Positions 8,292-11,009 of a DNA stretch of 11,009 bases are shown piece after piece. The position numbers and the translations under genes were made by a program. The notes below the pieces were generated by a model. That model was not told where the DNA came from. It was given only the letters and a program-made list of their open reading frames with translations, and ran no database searches. Origin of the DNA: Candidatus Colimorpha enterica (GTDB lineage Bacteria; Bacillota; Clostridia; Oscillospirales; CAG-272); NCBI GenBank assembly GCA_000433515.1, contig FR891209.1, forward strand, positions 4,304-15,312, written 5' to 3'. How positions within the stretch are numbered: position 1 is the first letter of the stretch; each line of letters starts with the position of its first letter.

Positions 8292-8546
8292 ATGAAAAAA
8301 GCATATACAAAGCCTGAGATCATATTCGATGACTTCTCTCTCGCAACGACAATTGCGGCAGGATGCCAGAATCAGACACATACACCGTCATGGAATATGT
8401 GCGGTGTGGATATTCCCGGAGTAGGGCAGGCGTTCAGCGAGGCAATGCTGTCTTGTACGGTTAAGATCACGGAAGGGAATGAGGGGCAGTACAATTTTTG
8501 TTATCACGTTCCGACGGAAACAAATCGGCTCTTCAACTCCCTCTGA
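8292..8546 (+). CDS. Putative RiPP-type precursor peptide, MKKxYxKPEI leader, four cysteines
   Basis: An 84-residue peptide with a strong ribosome binding site. The N-terminus MKKAYTKPEIIFDDFSLAT looks like a conserved leader. From memory, short clostridial proteins beginning MKKxYxKPEI occur near radical SAM and HprK-like genes. YTKPEI also resembles the YxxPxL motif that RRE/B1 proteins bind in lasso peptide leaders. IAAGC at residues 21-25 could mark a cleavage or core boundary. Cysteines fall at 25, 37, 55 and 70, with an acidic, Gly/Ser/Thr-rich C-terminal part. No signal peptide or membrane segment is seen. It lies 15 bases after the giant surface gene and before a terminator, so the two are co-transcribed. 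HprK-like and radical SAM genes follow in the next operon. That it is a real gene is fairly sure; that it is modified is inference. Confidence 0.75.
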   Translation: MKKAYTKPEIIFDDFSLATTIAAGCQNQTHTPSWNMCGVDIPGVGQAFSEAMLSCTVKITEGNEGQYNFCYHVPTETNRLFNSL

Positions 8547-8559
8547 CCTATAACTCCCC

Positions 8560-8597
8560 CAACCTACCCGCAATTTTGCGGGTAGGTTGTTTGTCTT
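8560..8597 (+). terminator. Intrinsic terminator after the peptide gene
   Basis: CAACCTACCCGC (8560-8571) pairs perfectly with GCGGGTAGGTTG (8578-8589) around AATTTT, followed by TTTGTCTT. The inner AA/TT can extend the stem to 14 bp. It closes the giant-protein and peptide operon. The stem could also work in reverse orientation, but no minus-strand gene ends here. Confidence 0.9.
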
Positions 8598-8622
8598 AAA
8601 GAGAAAAACCAAGCGAACTTAC

Positions 8623-8651
8623 TTGCAAAACACCGTGTTCTGTGATATAAT
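8623..8651 (+). promoter_or_regulatory. Sigma-A type promoter for the right-hand operon
   Basis: TTGCAA (8623-8628) and a perfect TATAAT (8646-8651) are 17 bases apart. Transcription would start near 8658. A weak GCGGCA/TGCCGC stem (8662-8667 with 8681-8686) would lie at the 5' end of the transcript. The promoter follows the terminator by about 25 bases, so this is a separate operon. Confidence 0.75.
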
Positions 8652-8703
8652 TATTGCATTGGCGGCAGGGTCGGTCAGAGTGCCGCGTTCAAGAGGAAGC
8701 ACT

Positions 8704-8832
8704 ATGAGAAAAAACTGTTCGGGCATAATTCCGTCAGGCGGCAGTTCCGGTATTCCGTGCCGGCAGCAGACCCGGAGGAAATCCCGGGAAGGCGCAAAGG
8801 AAAAAATCGCGGGGCGGCGCTGTATTGTATGA
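8704..8832 (+). CDS. Possible 42-codon leader ORF, ATGA-coupled to the next gene
   Basis: The ATG at 8704 follows GAGGA (8693-8697) with good spacing and is the first ATG after the predicted transcription start. The 42-residue product is basic in its second half, with Ser/Gly and two early cysteines, and is not recognised. Its TGA (8830-8832) overlaps the ATG of the next gene (8829-8831) as ATGA, the usual arrangement for translational coupling. The frame of the next gene is also open through this whole stretch, so an alternative is that the next protein starts upstream (for example GTG at 8757) and this ORF is a shadow. Confidence 0.4.
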   Translation: MRKNCSGIIPSGGSSGIPCRQQTRRKSREGAKEKIAGRRCIV

Positions 8833-9530
8833 AAAAAGCATCACATGAAAGGCTCAGAGCCGTCGCGGTCGCCGCCGTGATCTTTGCCGCAGTCGCCGTG
8901 ATGACCTATGCAACGGTCAGAAATTCACAGCGGCACAGCGAAGTTATGCCGGATACCGATAAGAAAACAGCCGAGGTCGACCTCGGGGACGGAATATTCA
9001 TAACCGGCTTCGGCAGATACAGCGGCGCATACATGGAGGACGGCAAAAACGACACCGTTACCGGAATTTTTATGATAACCGTAGAAAACCGCTCGGAAAA
9101 GACGCTTCAGTACGGGGAAATAACCCTGACCGGAAGCGCAGAGACGGCGGAATTCAGCATTTCGACCCTCCCGCCGAAGGGTAAAGCCGTCCTGCTTGAA
9201 AAAAACCGGATGGAGTATCGGTCAGCCGACGGTTTTGCCGACAGACGGCTGAACAACCGGGTGTTTTTTGAAACAGAACCGACTCTCTGCGGCGACAGAA
9301 TAAAGATCGGCGGGCTTGACGGCAAGCTGAACGTGACAAACATTTCCGGGAAGAAAATAGAGGGCGACGTCACGGTTTTCTATAAGAATTTCCGCGACGG
9401 GTACTATTACGGCGGCATTACCTACCGTGCGGCGGTGAACGGCGGTCTTGAGCCGGGAGAGGTAAGGCAGATAAACGCGGGGCATTTTTCCGTAAAGGGA
9501 AGCACCGTTGTCTTTGTCACCTGCCCGTAA
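8829..9530 (+). CDS. Uncharacterised membrane-anchored protein with two beta-type domains
   Basis: I do not recognise a named family. The 233-residue protein starts with KK and a single hydrophobic segment (about residues 9-29, rich in Ala and Val), consistent with an N-terminal anchor or uncleaved signal; no lipobox is seen. The rest would lie outside the membrane and looks beta-rich. One unit (about 78-130) begins with MITVENRSEKTLQYGEITLT, and a second (about 160-231) contains LNVTNISGKKIEGDVTVFYKNF and LEPGEVRQI. The second resembles FxLYD-type extracellular domains, only as a pattern. ATG at 8829 is chosen because it places the anchor at the N-terminus; GTG at 8757 would add 24 polar residues. 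It precedes the HprK-like gene by 18 bases, so the two are probably one operon. Confidence 0.75.
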   Translation: MKKASHERLRAVAVAAVIFAAVAVMTYATVRNSQRHSEVMPDTDKKTAEVDLGDGIFITGFGRYSGAYMEDGKNDTVTGIFMITVENRSEKTLQYGEITLTGSAETAEFSISTLPPKGKAVLLEKNRMEYRSADGFADRRLNNRVFFETEPTLCGDRIKIGGLDGKLNVTNISGKKIEGDVTVFYKNFRDGYYYGGITYRAAVNGGLEPGEVRQINAGHFSVKGSTVVFVTCP

Positions 9531-9548
9531 GACCGTCGGCGAGGCTAT

Positions 9549-10412
9549 ATGAAGAGATATTACGGTTTTGCCGGCGTCGGGCTGGCACTTGACCTCCCGG
9601 ACGGGGAGGATTTCAGCGAGGGCAGAGAGCTTCCGGTCTTTGCCTGCGAGCCGCGCGCCGGGATGACCGATGTCACCGTCAGAATCGCGGACAGGCTTAT
9701 AATGCCGGAGGGAAAGATCCGTGCGGCACTTCCGAATATGACGGAATACGACTGCGGCGATGCAATTGTCCGCTGCTTCGGGGCACTTTCAGACGGCGCG
9801 GACAATTCCGGAATAATTGCGGAATACCGTGAAAGCGGTATCAGGATCACTATGAAACGTTCGGTTTACCGAAAGATCACGGCATCGGCAGTTCTTGAGA
9901 CAATCGGAACCGAGCGGCTTGTCGGAATGGCGGGCGGGGCGATTCTCCATTCGTCGTTTATCGAAGTCGGCGGGAAAGCTGTGCTGTTCACCGCACCTTC
10001 CGGGACGGGAAAGTCCACTCAGGCGGAGCTCTGGCGCGAAAACCGCGGGGCTGTCGTGATAAACGGCGACAGGTCGGTTCTGCGGATAATCGATTCGGTT
10101 CCGTGTGCCTCCGGACTTCCGTACTCCGGAAGCTCAGGTATCTGCCTGAACCGCACACTGCCGCTCAGGGCAATCGTTTATATCGAGCAGGCACACGAGA
10201 ACTCTGTTACCCGCCTGCACGGATTTGCGGCATTCAGAAAGGTCTGGGAGGGCGTCTGCGTCAATACATGGGACACCGCTCAGGTTTCCCGCGCGTCAGA
10301 CATCGTCCGGAAAATCGTGACCTCTGTTCCCGTCTGTCTCCAGAAATGCACCCCCGACCTCCGCGCGGTGGAGGAGCTTGAGAGGGAAGACGTCTTCTTT
10401 CTCGGCAGATAA
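9549..10412 (+). CDS. HPr-kinase-like P-loop protein of peptide-modification clusters
   Basis: A 287-residue protein. The C-terminal half has the HprK/P-like core: ILHSSFIEVGGKAVLFTAPS leading into a Walker A loop APSGTGKST (residues 149-157), then VVINGDRSVLRI (169-180), where the acidic Walker B/catalytic region of HprK would lie as GD rather than DD. The N-terminal half (1-110) is not recognisable as the usual HprK N-terminal domain. The protein is therefore more likely a member of the stand-alone HprK-like proteins found in RiPP clusters, such as those that phosphorylate paeninodin-type lasso peptides or the ScmC type, than a true HPr kinase. The start ATG follows GCGAGG closely. Its neighbours are the unknown membrane protein upstream and the radical SAM gene downstream. 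A kinase acting on the peptide at 8292-8546 is an inference. Confidence 0.8.
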   Translation: MKRYYGFAGVGLALDLPDGEDFSEGRELPVFACEPRAGMTDVTVRIADRLIMPEGKIRAALPNMTEYDCGDAIVRCFGALSDGADNSGIIAEYRESGIRITMKRSVYRKITASAVLETIGTERLVGMAGGAILHSSFIEVGGKAVLFTAPSGTGKSTQAELWRENRGAVVINGDRSVLRIIDSVPCASGLPYSGSSGICLNRTLPLRAIVYIEQAHENSVTRLHGFAAFRKVWEGVCVNTWDTAQVSRASDIVRKIVTSVPVCLQKCTPDLRAVEELEREDVFFLGR

Positions 10413-10427
10413 TCCCACAGGGATTTT
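10411..10427 (+). terminator. Weak hairpin directly after the HprK-like gene
   Basis: AATCCC (10411-10416) and GGGATT (10420-10425) pair around ACA, overlapping the stop codon and followed by only a short TT. It could give partial termination; alone it is a weak signal. Confidence 0.3.
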
Positions 10428-10499
10428 CTGCAGGAGAACAGAAGCAAAGAGGCAACTGGGGAATTAAAATAACGGAACAGATATCGTGCAGCGGCATAA

Positions 10500-10527
10500 T
10501 GGACTGCCGGCATATTAAATATATAAT
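10500..10527 (+). promoter_or_regulatory. Possible promoter upstream of the radical SAM gene
   Basis: TATAAT (10522-10527) lies in a very AT-rich stretch, with TGGACT (10500-10505) 16 bases upstream as a poor -35. If used, the composite palindromic element would be in its transcript leader. AT-rich DNA gives such boxes by chance, so this is tentative. Confidence 0.3.
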
Positions 10528-10551
10528 TATTTTCAAAAGTTCTTGAAGATT

Positions 10552-10627
10552 CTCAAGGAACTTCTTTCAAGAAGTTCCTTGAGGCAGGTGGGAGCAATGC
10601 CAAGGCATTGCTCCGGGCAGCGCCCGG
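10552..10627 (+). repeat. Composite palindromic element of three consecutive hairpins
   Basis: Three back-to-back perfect inverted repeats. CTCAAGGAACTTCTT (10552-10566) pairs with 10569-10583 (15 bp). GGAGCAATGCC (10591-10601) pairs with GGCATTGCTCC (10604-10614) (11 bp). CCGGGC (10613-10618) pairs with GCCCGG (10622-10627) and shares two bases with the second stem. It fills the gap between the HprK-like and radical SAM genes. The structure suggests a REP/MITE-like intergenic element rather than a gene-specific terminator, since the only T-run is inside the first stem. Upstream, AGTTCTTGAA (10539-10548) is nearly complementary to 10567-10576 and could give an alternative fold. Confidence 0.7.
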
Positions 10628-10655
10628 CATACCCCCAAATAAAGGAGTCAGAACC

Positions 10656-11009
10656 GTGAACCGTGAAGAGCCTTATCTTTCAACATATCTGCACTCGAAG
10701 GGCAGAAAATTGGGACTGCCGGTCTCCGGCAATTTTGAGCTGACCTCGCGGTGCAATTTCCGCTGTCCCATGTGCTATATCCACGGCACTGACGAGGGAC
10801 TGAAGGCGCGGGAGCTGTCGGCGGAAGCATGGCTGTCGCTTGCTTCGCAGGCGGTGAAGCGCGGCATGATATTTGCGCTTCTCACCGGCGGAGAGCCTTT
10901 TATCAGAGAGGATTTCTTTGAGATATTCCGCGGAATGAAGAAAATGGGACTGATGATCTCGATAAATTCAAACGGCTCGCTCCTGAATGAAGAGATCATA
11001 GACCGCCTT
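10656..11009 (+). CDS. Radical SAM protein, N-terminal part (runs off the window)
   Basis: The first 118 codons of a radical SAM enzyme. LTSRCNFRCPMCYIHG contains the CxxxCxxC motif (C33, C37, C40) that holds the [4Fe-4S] cluster for S-adenosylmethionine cleavage. LTGGEPFIRED (76-86) is the GGEP motif contacting the SAM amino group, and ISINSNGSLL follows. The short run-in before the cluster and these motifs fit the radical SAM/SPASM peptide-maturase group, but the C-terminal part that would show a SPASM domain is outside. The start is GTG at 10656, with AAAGGAG (10641-10647) at an 8-base spacing; a nearby GTG at 10663 is out of frame. It is the best candidate modifying enzyme for the peptide at 8292-8546, though substrate assignment is inference. 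Confidence 0.88.
   Translation, partial: MNREEPYLSTYLHSKGRKLGLPVSGNFELTSRCNFRCPMCYIHGTDEGLKARELSAEAWLSLASQAVKRGMIFALLTGGEPFIREDFFEIFRGMKKMGLMISINSNGSLLNEEIIDRL

Noticed and set aside
7640..8323. Minus-strand frame of 227 codons overlapping the end of the giant gene and the peptide start
   Set aside because: Ser/Leu/Thr-rich shadow product crossing two sense genes and their intergenic ribosome binding site; no support of its own.
8292..8546. Calling the peptide a lasso peptide
   Set aside because: The YxxPxI leader and HprK-like neighbour resemble lasso clusters, but no lasso cyclase (asparagine-synthetase-like) or B2 protease is present, and the core region is too long.
8587..8703. Upstream extension of the 42-codon ORF from TTG at 8587
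   Set aside because: It begins inside the terminator stem and before the promoter at 8623-8651.
10552..10627. CRISPR array
   Set aside because: The inverted repeats are different from each other, with no spaced direct repeats.

Overview
This window looks like chromosomal DNA of a Clostridia-type Firmicute, probably a gut or rumen member of the Oscillospiraceae/Ruminococcaceae group. The evidence is strong AGGAGG-type ribosome binding sites, sigma-A style promoters, a secreted protein carrying a fibro-slime domain, an EpsG-type polysaccharide polymerase, and a small peptide with an N-terminal MKKxYxKPEI signature. The taxonomic call is an inference; no rRNA or housekeeping gene is present.

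Layout. Left (1-2171, minus strand): a two-gene operon read leftward from a promoter near 2188-2216. It encodes an EpsG-family membrane protein and then a nucleotidyltransferase-fold protein (NTP_transf_5 type) that runs off the left edge. Neither gene has an ATG start; the second has ACG exactly where a strong ribosome binding site predicts the start. Centre (2309-8597, plus strand): a divergent promoter, a leader with a perfect 11-bp hairpin, a giant secreted protein of 1941 residues (GH20 beta-hexosaminidase domain, beta-rich repeats, fibro-slime domain, C-terminal beta domains and an amphipathic tail), then 15 bases later an 84-codon peptide gene, closed by a strong terminator. Right (8623-11009, plus strand): a good promoter, a possible 42-codon leader ORF overlapping by ATGA an unrecognised membrane-anchored protein, an HPr-kinase-like P-loop protein, a composite palindromic element, and the start of a radical SAM protein that leaves the window.

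How the genes may work together. A short peptide with a conserved YxxPxI leader and four cysteines, an HprK-like kinase, a radical SAM enzyme and an NTP_transf_5 protein form the gene set expected of a ribosomally made, post-translationally modified peptide (RiPP) pathway. The unusual part is that the peptide is co-transcribed with a giant glycan-degrading surface protein, and the divergent operon carries a polysaccharide polymerase. The most interesting hypothesis here is therefore a modified peptide system tied to the cell surface or glycan metabolism. No PqqD/RRE-type carrier, transporter or peptidase is visible in the window, so the pathway assignment is incomplete.
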